Source: Dermacentor variabilis (Eukaryota > Arthropoda > Arachnida > Ixodida > Ixodidae). From it: a stretch of 64,000 bases of DNA. Positions 1 through 10,160 of this stretch are shown here, piece after piece. The DNA lies in NCBI RefSeq assembly GCF_050947875.1, contig NC_134570.1:227339265-227403264 (forward strand), given 5' to 3'. Both the position numbers and the translations under genes were made by a program. Positions within the stretch are counted from its first letter, which is position 1. Each line of letters begins with the position of its first letter. The notes under the pieces were generated by a model, which did no database searches, had not been told where the DNA came from, and saw only the letters and a program-made list of their open reading frames with translations.

Positions 1-492
1 CATTCTCAGATCATGAACAGCAGGTTGCCGTTATCCCTCAAGAGAAAAGTGTATAACAGCTGTGTCTTACCAGCACTCACCTACGGGGCAGAAACCTGGA
101 GCCTTACGAAAAGGGTTCCACTTAAATTGAGGACGAAGGAACGAACAATGGAAAGAAGAATCATGGGTGTAACGTTAAGGGATAAGAAAAGAGCAGATTG
201 GGTGAGAGAACAAACGCGAGTTAATGACATCGTAGTTGAAATCAAGAAAAAAAAATGGGCATGGTCAGGACATGTAACGAGGAGGGAAGATAACCGATAG
301 TCATTAAGAGTTACGGAGTGGATCCCAAGAGAAGCGTAGCAGAAGGCGACAGAAAGTTAGATGGACGGATGAGATTAAGAAGTTTGCAGGGACAACATGG
401 CCAAAATTAGCCCATGACCGGGGTAGTTGGAAAAGTACGGGAGAGGCTTTTGTTCTGCAGTGGGTGTAGCCAGGCTGATGATGATGATGATT
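1..492 (+). pseudogene. RTE-like LINE, 3' end of reverse transcriptase ORF
   Basis: The open frame at 13-300 carries the thumb and C-terminal part of an endonuclease-reverse transcriptase of RTE-like type, with the motifs VYNSCVLPALTYGAETW and GHVTRREDNR. A stop at 298-300 interrupts the frame; the homologous copy at 11590-12175 reads through this position and continues to a GEAFALQQAEPG-like end. The copy closes with a TGATGATGATGAT tail near 478-492, and short-repeat tails are typical of RTE elements. The 5' part lies beyond the window edge. The family label rests on recalled motif similarity, so the clade could be wrong, but a LINE RT C-terminus is safe. Confidence 0.8.
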
Positions 493-1203
493 TGATGCTT
501 ACATCGACTCTCCAATACGGGAGAGCCATCATTCTTTTTCAGCGTCGAGTGTGGATTGCCGCATACATCACTGTGCGCCGACGTGTGCACTGGTGATTCA
601 TTCGCTTAAGCGTACATAATAATGAAGCTTGTTCTACGTTCAGAAATTGTGTCATTATCGTAGAGATGAGGGCGAAAGGAAATGTACTTGCCACTCGGCG
701 AAAGGAAACGTAGCCGCGCGTCGCTTTCCGATATATTGTGACAGAAGAAAGGGATGAAACACCGTGAGCTGGCGGATAGCCTGCCAGACTGGCACGTCGC
801 AGGCGTCACAATCAAAAGTAGTGGTGCATAACCATGTGTACGTACAAAATCAAGTTTGAATGCGTGCCACGGTGATGCTTGGTAGATGGAGCGTTGTACG
901 CTCCAGCCCGCTGCACCGTAGCCTTCTTAGTAGAAGGCACCGAAGAAGGACCACGATCACCGCGAAGGCAATCACAGGCGATCTTTCTTTGCCAAGAACT
1001 CCGTTTCTGTTGAACGCATTGAAGCACCGTTTGTGGCAAGGTACTTCTGAAATCACCTGCTTTAGCGTCAAATGAATTTTTCGACTTCGATAAAAGATCG
1101 TTCGGGACCCCTTTGAGCGAGTAGGTCGAAAGCATTGTCAAGCGCCATGTCAGCTCTACTGTATGCATCTACTGAGTTAGAGGAGGCCATGGGCTCCGAC
1201 TAC

Positions 1204-1227
1204 GGGGGGGGGGGGGGGGGGGGGGGG
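1204..1227 (+). repeat. Poly-G homopolymer, 24 nt
   Basis: Twenty-four consecutive G residues on the plus strand, with no interruption. Such runs are unstable and error-prone in sequencing, so the length may be wrong. It could adopt G-quadruplex structure; that is inference from composition only. Confidence 0.95.
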
Positions 1228-1587
1228 AGCTGCATCGAGCCAAAGCCTACACCTCCCCGTTGCCAAATGCCATTACTAGAGTTCTGTTACCCACATCATT
1301 GGATGTTTCTTTTGAATTTGTTGAGTTCTGAGTTTTTGACCTTTTCACTTAAAATAATATTGTGGCTTAAGGCTTACTGCATCATTGTTGGCGCGGACGT
1401 GCACACCGGATAACTTATACTTCTGCTTTATTTCCTCAAATCCTGACAAGAGTAGGACGAGCGAATTACAAGCACCGGCCACCTCATTCGTATTCTTTCG
1501 CTTCACCGTGTCTTTTTAAAAAAATTTCACCGTGATCCAGAGCGAGTTCTAGCTCAGGCCGACCTCTCTGACTTTGTGTAACTAAAT

Positions 1588-1606
1588 TTCTCTTTCTCTC
1601 TCTCTC
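1588..1606 (+). repeat. CT-rich microsatellite
   Basis: A TTCTCTTTCTCTCTCTCTC tract. A similar tract occurs at about 35694-35710 just after an AATAAA motif, so both may be remnants of retroelement 3' tails, but no coding sequence is recognisable beside either. Confidence 0.7.
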
Positions 1607-1744
1607 AGCACAAAGTTTATTATATTTTTTTAAAGAGAAGGAGATAGCCAACTAAAGTTTATGTTAACGGTGTGGATAGCCTGTGCGTAGAGAATGAGTA
1701 TGTTGCTGTATTTTCACGTCGCTTCACACTGCTTTGCGTGCACT

Positions 1745-2520
1745 TGTTTTTCAATTCAATTCAGCTTTATTCAAAATCTGCCAGATGTTTGGAGCACGGA
1801 GAAAAAGCCTGAAAAGGCTTGACTAGGTCCGTGCACCATAGCATGGCATACAGTGTCATCAATTCTATACCTAATGTATAGGAGAAAATCAATTTGCAGG
1901 AAACGCGAAAACTTCAGAAAATACAAAACAATGCCAAGAACAGGCAAATATGTGCATAAAAAACTCCATAAATATACAAAAACATTGTGGGAAATTCAGT
2001 GGATCAGAAGCCAGAAAGAAAACAGAGAGAATAAAAGTAGAGTTCCAACAAAAAGTAAAACAATGGGGAAAGTTATACATATATATTCCGTAGCTGATTC
2101 AGAGATTCTATATCAGATTTTATATCTGTGCCATTTTTGGCCAATTCATTTTACAAGGTTGGCAATGTGCACCTTAACATTTGTTTACCGTAGATTGCGC
2201 GGCATTTATCAACTTTCCATGTTTCGGGACAGCGTGTGTTGTATGTAGGCCAGTGATTTCAGAAGGTAATTTTTCTTGTCTGTTTCCAGCTTATGTTGTC
2301 AAAGTAGTCTGAAATTGTACATACATTGTACGTTAACAAGCTTAAGCTGGTTGAACACGTCCTCTGTCTGACTTAGGTAACGAGCTTTGAAAACAAGGCG
2401 TATTGCACGCTTCTGAAGTGAAAGAAGTTTCTTCATATTTTCTTTAGGTGTTGTTCCCCAAACTAGTGTACCATGGCCTTGCGTAGAAGGAAATAGAGCA
2501 TTGCACAATATACTGTGCAA
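1745..2520 (-). mobile_element. LINE J, 3' half (jockey/CR1-like), minus strand
   Basis: Reading the minus strand from 2520 downward gives the C-terminal RT segment of a non-LTR retrotransposon, with the motifs LVWGTTPKENMKKLLSLQKR and AIRLVF, which match the LVWG..LQKRAIR region common to jockey/CR1-like LINEs. The 3' end at about 1745-1775 has an AAT/AATTG-type tail preceded by a GAATAAAG polyadenylation-like signal. A two-part stem-loop lies at 1794-1834. The upstream part of the same element is at 5815-6131; the two are separated by plus-strand LINE H. The copy is 5' truncated and broken by stops. Confidence 0.75.
1794..1834 (-). other. LINE J 3'-end stem-loop
   Basis: GCACGGA (1794-1800) pairs with TCCGTGC (1828-1834), enclosing AAGCCT-GAAA-AGGCTT (1805-1820), a perfect 6-bp stem with a GAAA loop. 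Comparable two-part structures with different sequence lie near the 3' ends of three other minus-strand LINE copies in this window (40732-40786, 48048-48097, 49429-49478). Confidence 0.7.
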
Positions 2521-2530
2521 TGCTCTATTT
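2491..2530. repeat. Perfect 17-bp inverted repeat at LINE J/LINE H junction
   Basis: AAATAGAGCATTGCACA (2491-2507) is exactly reverse-complementary to 2514-2530, with a 6-nt spacer. The left arm lies in minus-strand LINE J; the right arm is at the 5' start of plus-strand LINE H. It looks like a fold-back copied from the target during insertion of H; this mechanism is inferred. Confidence 0.9.
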
Positions 2531-2635
2531 GGAAGCGCGAGGGGCAGTGGAAGTCACTTATATCCCGTGTCTGTCCTTTTCACTAACATTTGAAGCATCA
2601 AGAACAAACGCGACTCATTCACTTCCACAGTCGAC

Positions 2636-5590
2636 ATGTTTAACCCAGATATTATTGCACTTACCGAAACTTGGCTGCATCCACATATAAGAGACCATGA
2701 AATCTTCTCTACCGCACATGGCTTCTCAGTTTATCGCTGCGAGCGTATGTTGCGTCAAGGTGGTGGTGTTCTTCTGGCTATTAATAAACACCTACACTCT
2801 CAGCACATTAATATTGCTACTAACTTGGAGATAGTCTGGGCAATTATCGAAATAAACTACGTAAAAATTATAATGGGCTTATGTATCGCGCTCCTACTGA
2901 CGTTGCCTCCTTTGCTAACGAATTACAAGACACAATCAATATCGTCGTAATACGCTTTCCTTCCTTACCCTTGTTTCTACTGGGTGACTTCAACATTCCA
3001 AACATAGTCTGGCATAGTGAACCTATTGTGATACACCCGTTCTCCGCGTTAGCAAAAGATTTTCTTGACTTGTGCGCACTGTTCTCTTTCAATGAACTGA
3101 TAACCCAGTCCACCAGAATCACACCACAAGTCGCTAACACCCTTGACTTTCTGTTAACAACACGACCCGATTTTATTTTGACAATTACTTACTTACCATC
3201 CTTAAGCGATCACTCCGTTATCCATTTCAACATCAACATTTCACGTCCGAAATCAGAAAAAAAGATCAAGACAATTCATGACTATAAGAAAGCTGACTTT
3301 GAATCAATTAACAACGAGCTCAGTATATTCCTTGACACTTTCCTTACTGATTTCGATAACCGCAGTGTTCAATTGAACTGGAATATGTTTGTTACTAAAA
3401 TTCGTGAACTAACAGGAAAATTTATCCCTACCTACACTCTTTCCTGTAATGGTAACGCTCCCTTGTACAACACCCACATTAAGCGCCTTTCAAACAAAAA
3501 GAAACGTTCGTACAGACTAGCTAAAACATCTGGAAACGTTCAAAAATGGGCAGCTTACAAATGCGCTACATATAACTACATGACAGTGCTTAAACAAGCT
3601 AAAGATAACTTTTTAAATAACACATTGCCATCCATGCTAACTACTGATACGAAAAAGTTCTGGCGCACTATTAACCCAAAACATGACGACGCCATAACCC
3701 TTGTTGATAGCACCGATACCGCAATTCCCCCTGCCGATTGTGCATCTGTATTAAATGACGTTTTTGCGCGTAACTTTTGTAAACACGCTCATGTAACACG
3801 CCCAACTACACTATCTTACGACTACGCCACAATGCACCCTTTAATAATCGAACCCGTTGGCATAGAAAAAATAATCGCCTCATTGAAATTCTCATCCGCT
3901 CCTGGCTGTGACTTAATTAACGCTAAGTTTCTAAAAAACACTAGCACATATTGTTCCATTATTCTTGCAAAGATTTTCCAGCAATCACTTGACAAAGGTT
4001 CACTGCCTGCTGATTGGAAGGTGGGGAAGGTGATTCCACTCTACAAAACAGGTACTAAAGATTCCCCACTGGACTATCGGCCTATTTCCTTAACCGGTAT
4101 ACCATGCAAAATTATCGAGCATGTTCTGTCTTCTCATATTGCCAACTTCTTAGAAGAAAACTCCTTTTTTTTCTGAGTTTCAACACGGCTTCCGCAAAAC
4201 ATATTCACGTGACACCCAACTAGTATCATTCACGCATAAACTAAACCTATTGCTTGACCACTCTTCAGTTGCAGATCTAATTTTTTTGGACTTCGCAAAA
4301 GCATTCGATAAAGTGTGACACAGCTTATTAATCTACAAACTGCAACAACTAAACCTTGACCCTAAAATTCTGTACTGGCTTGAGGTTACCCGCCGTGGTT
4401 GCTCAGTGGCTATGGTGTTGGGCTGCTGAGCACGAGGTCGCGGGATCGAATCCCGGCCACGGCGGCCGCATTTCGATGGGGGCGAAATGCGAAAACACCC
4501 GTGTGCTTAGATTTAGGTGCACGTTAAAGAACCCCAGGTGGTCAAAATTTCCAGAGTCCTCCACTACGGCGTGCCTCATAATCAGAAAGTGGTTTTGGCA
4601 CGTAAAACCCCAAATATTATTATTATTATGGCTTGAGGTTTTCCTCACTAACCGTTCACAGTTCGTTTCAGCTAACGAAGTAACGTCTAATCTGAGTCCT
4701 GTTCATTCAGGTGTACCACAAGGCTCCGTGCTTGGACCCCTCCTATTTCCCATATATATTAAGGACTTACCTTCCTGTGTTTCATCTCAAATTCACCTAT
4801 TTGCTGACGACTGCGTAATTTACACCGAAATAACTCGCGACGAGGATGTTACCAGGCTTCAAGCTGACCTTAATGCCGTTTCTGCATGGTGCAATTAATG
4901 GTTAATGGAACTAATTGTTAACAAGTGTAAATTGATGCGTGTATCTCGAACTACCAGTGAACCACCTGTGTACTCCCTTAATAACGCTCCATTAGAATTG
5001 GTAACAAGTACCTTGGCCTTCACATCACCTCTGATCTTACTTGGAATACCCACATCACCCATATAATAAGTAATGCTAACAGAATGCTAGGTTACTTACG
5101 ACACAACTTTTCCAAAGCACCTTCTTCCTTAAAATTAATCCTCTATAAAACTGTAGTACGACCTAAACTTGAGTATGCTGCTTCAATCTGGGATCCAGGT
5201 CAAGTAAACCTAATGCACTCACTGGAAATGGTTCAGAATAACTCAACTCGTTTCATTCTTTCTAAATATAATAGAACCGCGAGTATCAATGCCATGAAAT
5301 CTAGCCTTAACCTACCGTCCTTGTCATCACGTCGAAAATTGTTCCGTTTGTGCCTTTTTCATAAAATATTTCATCACCCGCTGCTACGCAACAAACTTAT
5401 TTCTCCACCTCCGTATGTATCGCCCAGACTAGACCACATTCATAAGGTCGGCATTTCATTTTGCAGATCCAATGCTTTTTTGCAGTCATTTGTACTACGC
5501 ACTTCCAATGAGTGGTATCACCTCCCCGCCTCGATAGCCACTATCGCAGATCACCTATTACTCAAGAATGCCATAGCTAGCACTGTATAA
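2636..5590 (+). pseudogene. LINE H endonuclease-reverse transcriptase, frameshifted
   Basis: The protein would nick target DNA with an APE-like endonuclease and copy its own RNA there. Endonuclease motifs are PDIIALTETWL (frame from 2636), LLGDFNIPNIVW and SDHSVIHFN (frame from 2881). RT motifs follow: YRPISLTGIPCK near 4078, FLDFAKAFDKV near 4287-4320, GVPQGSVLGPLLF near 4711 and FADDCVIY near 4800, whose ADD carries the catalytic aspartates. The C-terminal part is open at 5084-5590. Breaks are a frameshift near 2880, a frameshift at a T-run near 4165, a stop at about 4317, the SINE insertion, and a stop at 4896-4898. It is inactive as it stands. Confidence 0.85.
4388..4628 (+). mobile_element. 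tRNA-derived SINE (Ruka-like) with 12-bp TSD
   Basis: The 5' end looks like a tRNA: an acceptor-like CCGCCGTG pairs with CACGGCGG, a box A-like region contains GCTCAGTGG, and a box B-like GATCGAATCCC lies near 4444. The body ends in an ATT repeat (about 4615-4628). It is flanked by the perfect direct repeat TGGCTTGAGGTT at 4376-4387 and 4629-4640, so it inserted by LINE-type target-primed integration into the RT of LINE H. It would be transcribed by RNA polymerase III from its internal promoter. The name Ruka-like is from memory of tick SINEs. Confidence 0.9.
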
Positions 5591-5814
5591 CTAGGAACCT
5601 TTTTTTCATATTGTTCAACCTGTACTCACAAACACCTTAGCTAACATTGTATATCTAGGTGCCATTTGTTAAATAGTTTTGTTTATACATATCTATATAT
5701 ATAATTTTCTGCACTAGTAACTCCTGTTTGTTGAATTTACCCGTTTTGCTTGTAACCACTCCCCTCTATAATGCCGTAATGGCCCTGAGGGTATGATAAA
5801 TAAATAAATAAATT

Positions 5815-6131
5815 AGTACGAGGGAACGTAGAGCAATGTGGACACATGAAACCAATTACTTTGGACAGTTTTTTTGTCAGGTAATTGATGTCAGTATCGA
5901 AGGACACATTATTGGAGAATCTATTTTGAAATCGTTTAGCAATAGACGGGGAATTTGGCAGAATTTATTCCGTGGTTGAAACAAAACTGCGTTGGTTTTA
6001 CTGATGTTTACCTTTATTTCAATATTTGCAGCCCACAATTAAATGTGATGAAGTGTTTCATCTGCGCGAAAACAGAGGCATGCGACATCCGAGCCGGTGA
6101 AAGATAGGCTAGTATCGCCAGTGCATAATAT
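5815..6131 (-). mobile_element. LINE J, RT palm/thumb fragment, minus strand
   Basis: The minus strand read from 6131 gives GDTSLSFTGSDVACLC, a degraded form of the Y-DDT region, then KVNISKTNAVLFQPRNK and, after a frameshift, INYLTKKLSKVIGFMC. These are successive landmarks of a LINE RT just upstream of the LVWG segment at 2400-2520. It is therefore the same copy as 1745-2520, split by LINE H. Gypsy A is inserted at its upstream edge, after ATAT at 6128-6131. Confidence 0.7.
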
Positions 6132-6548
6132 TGACACGTGTACTTGTCTTTATCGGGCGACACGTTTCACCGCCTAACAAATGTTATCGCACAGCGCAGG
6201 ACGCGCCTGCATGTATCGCAAGTTTCTGGAATGTTATCGATGGTTCCATCCGCTGTCTGTGACCGAACCTTGTGAAAACTGATTGCATGTGCGTGCGACG
6301 CGAATAATGTAGAACTTTGTGGAAGACACGCGTGTCCCAACAATAACTCTGGAACATTCAAAGACTGATGTATAAAAGCGGACGCGCTTGACCCGCTGAT
6401 CAGATTTTCGACGATCGCCGACCGTGTTCGCCGCTATCGTTGTGCTATAATTGTAGCCTGTTTTGTGGGCACAGGTTCGCCCAACAAAAGTTAGTTTTGT
6501 CGTTCACAGTATTGCTACTGCGTTCTTCAAAGTCACCACCACGTGCCA
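6132..6548 (+). repeat. Gypsy A 5' LTR
   Basis: A 417-bp LTR starting TGACACGTG and ending CACGTGCCA, an altered form of the CACGTGACA end seen in element B. It contains a TATAAAAG promoter box near 6371 and an AACAAAAG stretch near 6483 where B has AATAAAAG. The sequence after the LTR, TCTGGTGGAGGTGC (6549-6562), is the presumed primer-binding site, shared exactly with elements B and E. Confidence 0.9.
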
Positions 6549-6754
6549 TCTGGTGGAGGTGCTTTACGTTCACGTACCGGACGCCCCCGACAAGCCGTAA
6601 ACCAAGCCCGGACCGAAAAGACAACACCAACGTCGTCCCGGAACATCGAGCAAGCCACTGGCTACAGCAGCTGCCCCCGGAACACAGTCTTCTACCAGAT
6701 ACAACAGAGAAGAGAGTACAAGGAGATCATCCAGAAACGACCAAGAAGACATCC

Positions 6755-7885
6755 CCAATGGCAGCCGCAGCGGCCCCAATAATTCTTCAGCAGCCCAGGG
6801 AACCACCGACGTTCCGCGGTTCCACATTTGAGAACCCGGAAAGCTAGATGGAGACGTATGAGAGGATCGCTACGTTTAACAGCTGGGAGAGAGACGACAA
6901 GCTGCGACATGTCTATTTCGCATTGGAGGACGCCGTCAAGATGTGGTAGAATCGAGAACCCACCTTGGACGATGTAGGACCTGTTCCGAAGCGGCTTCCT
7001 GCAAAGATTTACAAGCGTCCCGCGAAAAAAGCGAGCCCAACGTCTACTGGAGACCAGAGCGCAGTTGCCGAATAAGATGATCGCGATCTTCACTGAGGAA
7101 ATGGGCCGTCCGTTCCGCCACGCCGACCCGGAAATGTCCGAGGAGAAGAAAGTCCGCCTACTATTGCGTGGTATAAAGGACCAACTTTTCGCCGGAATGC
7201 TACGAAACCCACCAACGACCGTCGACGAGTTTCTTCGTGAGGCGACGAGCATCGAGAAGATACTGGAAATGCGGAACTGGCAATTCGACCGCCACACCAA
7301 GCCAACAAGCTATGCCGGAGTTCAATCACTGGCCACCGACGACCTGCGCGAGACTATCCGAGTGGTCGTGCGGGCGGAGCTATAGAAGCTCTTCCCATCC
7401 AAGTGGCTTCGACTGCCGACGCCGTACGTGAGCATCTCCAACAACAACTCGGAGTAGCCCCTGAATCGCCGAAGCCTCAGCCGCAAGCGATGACATACGC
7501 CGCTGTAGCCCGCCAGCACGTTCCCCCTCCACGCCCACGGCAGGGCCCCGTGACGACACAGTTCCGTCGTTCACCACCACCCCCGCCACCAGCACGCCAA
7601 CCCGTCACCTCACGCGGGGTTCCAAGGAAGACTGACGTTTGGCGCGCCCCCGACCCCCATCCGCTTTGCCATCACTGCGGAGAAGCTGGGCGCATCTACC
7701 GCCGATGCCCATACTGGGAGATGGGACTCCGAGGGTTCACCGTTAACGCGCCGCGACCACAGATTTGCGAACGACACAGACAAGGAACCACCCACCTCGA
7801 CGTGCTTCTCGACGACCACGCAGTCACCGCTTTCGTGGACACAGGAGCCGATTACTCCGTCATGAGTGGACCCATCGCCGAATGT
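6755..7885 (+). pseudogene. Gypsy A gag (nucleocapsid) remnant
   Basis: Gag would form the virus-like particle. The start at 6755-6757 (MAAAAAPIILQQPREP) matches the start of B gag. Stops occur at about 6845 and 6947, and a frame change precedes the long segment at 7065-7385, which has FRHADPEMSEEKKVRLLL. A proline- and glutamine-rich linker follows (7440-7610). The zinc knuckle reads CHHCGEAGRIYRRC: the histidine of the CCHC motif, present in B as CYHCGEAGHVYRRC, is arginine here. The downstream basic tail found in B is missing and the frame runs directly into the protease. Confidence 0.85.
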
Positions 7886-8565
7886 TGAAGAAAGTTAAAA
7901 CTGCATGGGAAGGCCCTCCAATTCGGACCGCTGGAGGACACCTCATTACGCCGACTGAAATCTGCGCGGCAAGAATTACCGTTCATGACCGGACTTACCC
8001 TGCCACCTTCGTTATCCTCCAACAGTGTTCACGAGGCGTCATTCTCGGCATGGACTTCTTGAACCAACACAGCGCAATCATAGACCTGAAGTCAAAATCG
8101 ATAATGCTGTCGGAAGATAAAGCGATGCCGCCGGAGAGCCCTCGTAGTCACCACGCCTTGAGTGTGCACGAAGATCAAGCGAGCATCCCGCCTCGCTCGA
8201 GCATTGTTATTTCGGTCGGCACCGAAACACCCCCTGTCGTAGAAGGCGTCATCGAAGGCGACGAACGTCTACTGCTCGACCGTGAAATTTGCGTCGCAAG
8301 AGCGGTCGCTGGACTGCACGGAGAGAACAAGAAAGTGTTGCTGACGAACTTCAGCCAGGAGTTCAAGCACATCAACAAGGGCACGACGATCGCATACATC
8401 GAGGAAATTCTGGGAAACAGCAATGCGTTTGTCTTCTCGGATTCTGCCGCATCTACCCCGACGACCGTAGTTCCCGAGCCAGACTTCGACATAAATCCAA
8501 TTCTACCCGTGATTAAGCAGCAAAAGCTCAGAAGTCTGCACCGACGATACAAAAAGTGCTCTTAG
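7800..8565 (+). pseudogene. Gypsy A aspartic protease region
   Basis: The frame at 7403-7888 ends with AFVDTGADYSVMS, an intact D-T-G retropepsin active site, followed by a stop at 7886-7888. The sequence then continues in another frame (about 7894-8565) with PATFVILQQCSRGVILGMDF, where ILGMDF is the ILG-hD/N motif that closes the retropepsin fold, and a linker to RT. The frameshift next to the active site breaks the protein. Element B lacks this whole section. Confidence 0.8.
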
Positions 8566-8619
8566 GCGTCATCGAGAATTCGACAAACACCAGTCGCCAA
8601 GCATCGCATATTCGCCGAG

Positions 8620-9585
8620 GAGTACGTTAGACCTCTCTACCAGAGCCCTTACCGAGTTTCGCCGCGAGAACGTGAAGCTATAAGAGAACAAGTCCACGAA
8701 ATACTGCGCGACGACATAATCCAGCCGTCAAAAAGCCCGTGGGCATCCCCTGTTGTCTTGGTGAAGAAAAAGGACGGAACCTTACGTTTCTGCGTCGATT
8801 ATCGTCAACTGAACAATATCACAAAGAAGTATGTATAGCTTCTACCACGGATAGACGACGCATTAGATCGGCTCTGCAAAGCGAAATACTTCTCGTCGAG
8901 GGATCTCAAGTCTGGCTACTGGCAAATAGAAGGCGACGAAAGAGATAGCGAAAAGACCGCCTTCATCACGCCAGACAGCCTCTACGAGTTCAAGGTCATG
9001 CCATTCGGATTGCGCTCGGCGCCTGCAACGTTCCAGCGCGTCATGGACACGGTGTTAGCAGGATGGAAGTGGCAGACCCGTCTTGTTTACTTGGATGACG
9101 TCCTCGTCTTCGCCGGAAATTTCGACGATCACCTTAGGGGGCTTGCGACAGTACTAAAGGCCATCAAGTCATCAGCGCTCACTCTGAAGCCAGAAAAGTG
9201 CCGCTTCGCTTTCGATGAGCTTCTGTTCCTAGGCCACGTCATCAGTAAGTCTGGAGTCCGCCCCGACCAGCAGAAGACAGTTGCTATCGCAAAGTTCCCG
9301 CAGCCCATGGACAAGAAGGCAGTGCGTAGATTCCTTGGCATGTGTGCCTACTACAGGCGCTGTGTCAAGGACTTTTCACGCATCGCTGAGCTGTTGACAC
9401 GTCTAACTAAATGTGATGTTGAGTTCAAGTACGAAACGCCGCATGCCGGCGCATTTGAAGAACTCAAACGACGCATGCAGTCGCCGCCAGTACTTGCACA
9501 CTTCGACGAGTACGCCAATAAAGAAATCCATACTGACGCCAGTAGCCTAGGCCTCGGTGCCGTTCTAGTCCAGAGGAGAAACTGA
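8620..9585 (+). pseudogene. Gypsy A reverse transcriptase
   Basis: RT motifs in order: [20 protein letters not shown] near 8735, a stop at about 8836-8838 within the ITKK..YPLPRIDDALDRL block, KVMPFGLRSAPATFQRVMD from 8992, and YLDDVLVFAG near 9090, which contains the catalytic YLDD. The connection domain follows (FLGMCAYYRR near 9330), then TDASSLGLGAVL at the start of RNase H. The frame is open from 8998 to 9585, where a TGA replaces a sense codon relative to B. It would copy the element RNA into cDNA. Confidence 0.88.
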
Positions 9586-10160
9586 GTCGAACAGGTGATA
9601 GCTTACGCTAGCCGATCGCTGTCAAAAGCGGAAGGCAACTATTCTACGACCGAAAAGGAATGCCTTACCATCGTTTGGGCTACAGCTAAATTTCGCCCTT
9701 ATCTATATGGCAGGCCATTCAAAGTCGTCAGCGACCATCACGCGTTGTGTTGGCTAGCGAATATAAAGGATTCTTCAGGACGACTGGGGCAGTGGAGCGT
9801 CAGACTACAAGAATATGACATCACTGTAACTTACATGTCCGGACGAAAACACTCTGATGCCGATTGCCTATCACGCGCCCCCATTGACCTGCCGCCACAA
9901 GATGATGAGAATGACGACGCCTTCCTTGGAATGATAAGCGCGGAAGACTTCGCTGAAAAGCAACGAGCAGTCCCGGAGCTAAAAGGCCATGTCGAGTATT
10001 TGGAAGGGCACACCGACATTGCCCTTAGGGCATTTAAGCGCGGATTATCTTCATTCACGCTTCAAAACAATCTACTCGTGAAGAACTTCTCACCAGTCCT
10101 CACCAACTACCTTCTTGTTGTTCCGTCAGCGCTGCGTCCAGAAGTACTGCGCGCCCTACA
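9510..10160 (+). pseudogene. Gypsy A RNase H
   Basis: The first catalytic aspartate is in HTDASSLGLGAV near 9535. After the stop at 9583-9585 the frame resumes at 9595 with YASRSLSKAEGNYSTTEKE, containing the catalytic glutamate, then [11 protein letters not shown] with another acidic position, and SDADCLSRAP. RNase H removes the RNA strand during cDNA synthesis. It is colinear with B 44190-44800. Confidence 0.85.

Larger units (their letters stand above)
496..1744. other. No recognised gene; low-complexity spots
   Basis: I see no protein family in this stretch. Short open frames on both strands (for example 812-1168 minus and 860-1075 plus) overlap each other and show no known motif. It contains a 24-G run at 1204-1227 and a pyrimidine tract at 1588-1606. 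Confidence 0.6.
2531..5814 (+). mobile_element. LINE H (jockey/CR1-like), nearly complete
   Basis: A plus-strand non-LTR retrotransposon with an endonuclease domain, reverse transcriptase and C-terminal region in the usual order, ending with an AAATAAATAAAT tail at about 5797-5814. It sits inside minus-strand LINE J and is in turn interrupted by a SINE at 4388-4628. It starts near the N-terminal end of the endonuclease domain, so any ORF1 is absent or was lost by 5' truncation. The 3' UTR from 5591 shows no further ORF. Confidence 0.85.

Noticed and set aside
812..1168. Minus-strand 118-codon frame
   Set aside because: No known motif, and overlapping frames of similar length occur on both strands; treated as chance.
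1135..1413. Open frame through the poly-G run (poly-glycine)
   Set aside because: The frame depends on an unreliable homopolymer length and has no other support.
4388..4462. Possible tRNA gene
   Set aside because: The cloverleaf-like head is followed by a SINE body and ATT tail and flanked by a target duplication, so it is a SINE head, not a stand-alone tRNA gene.
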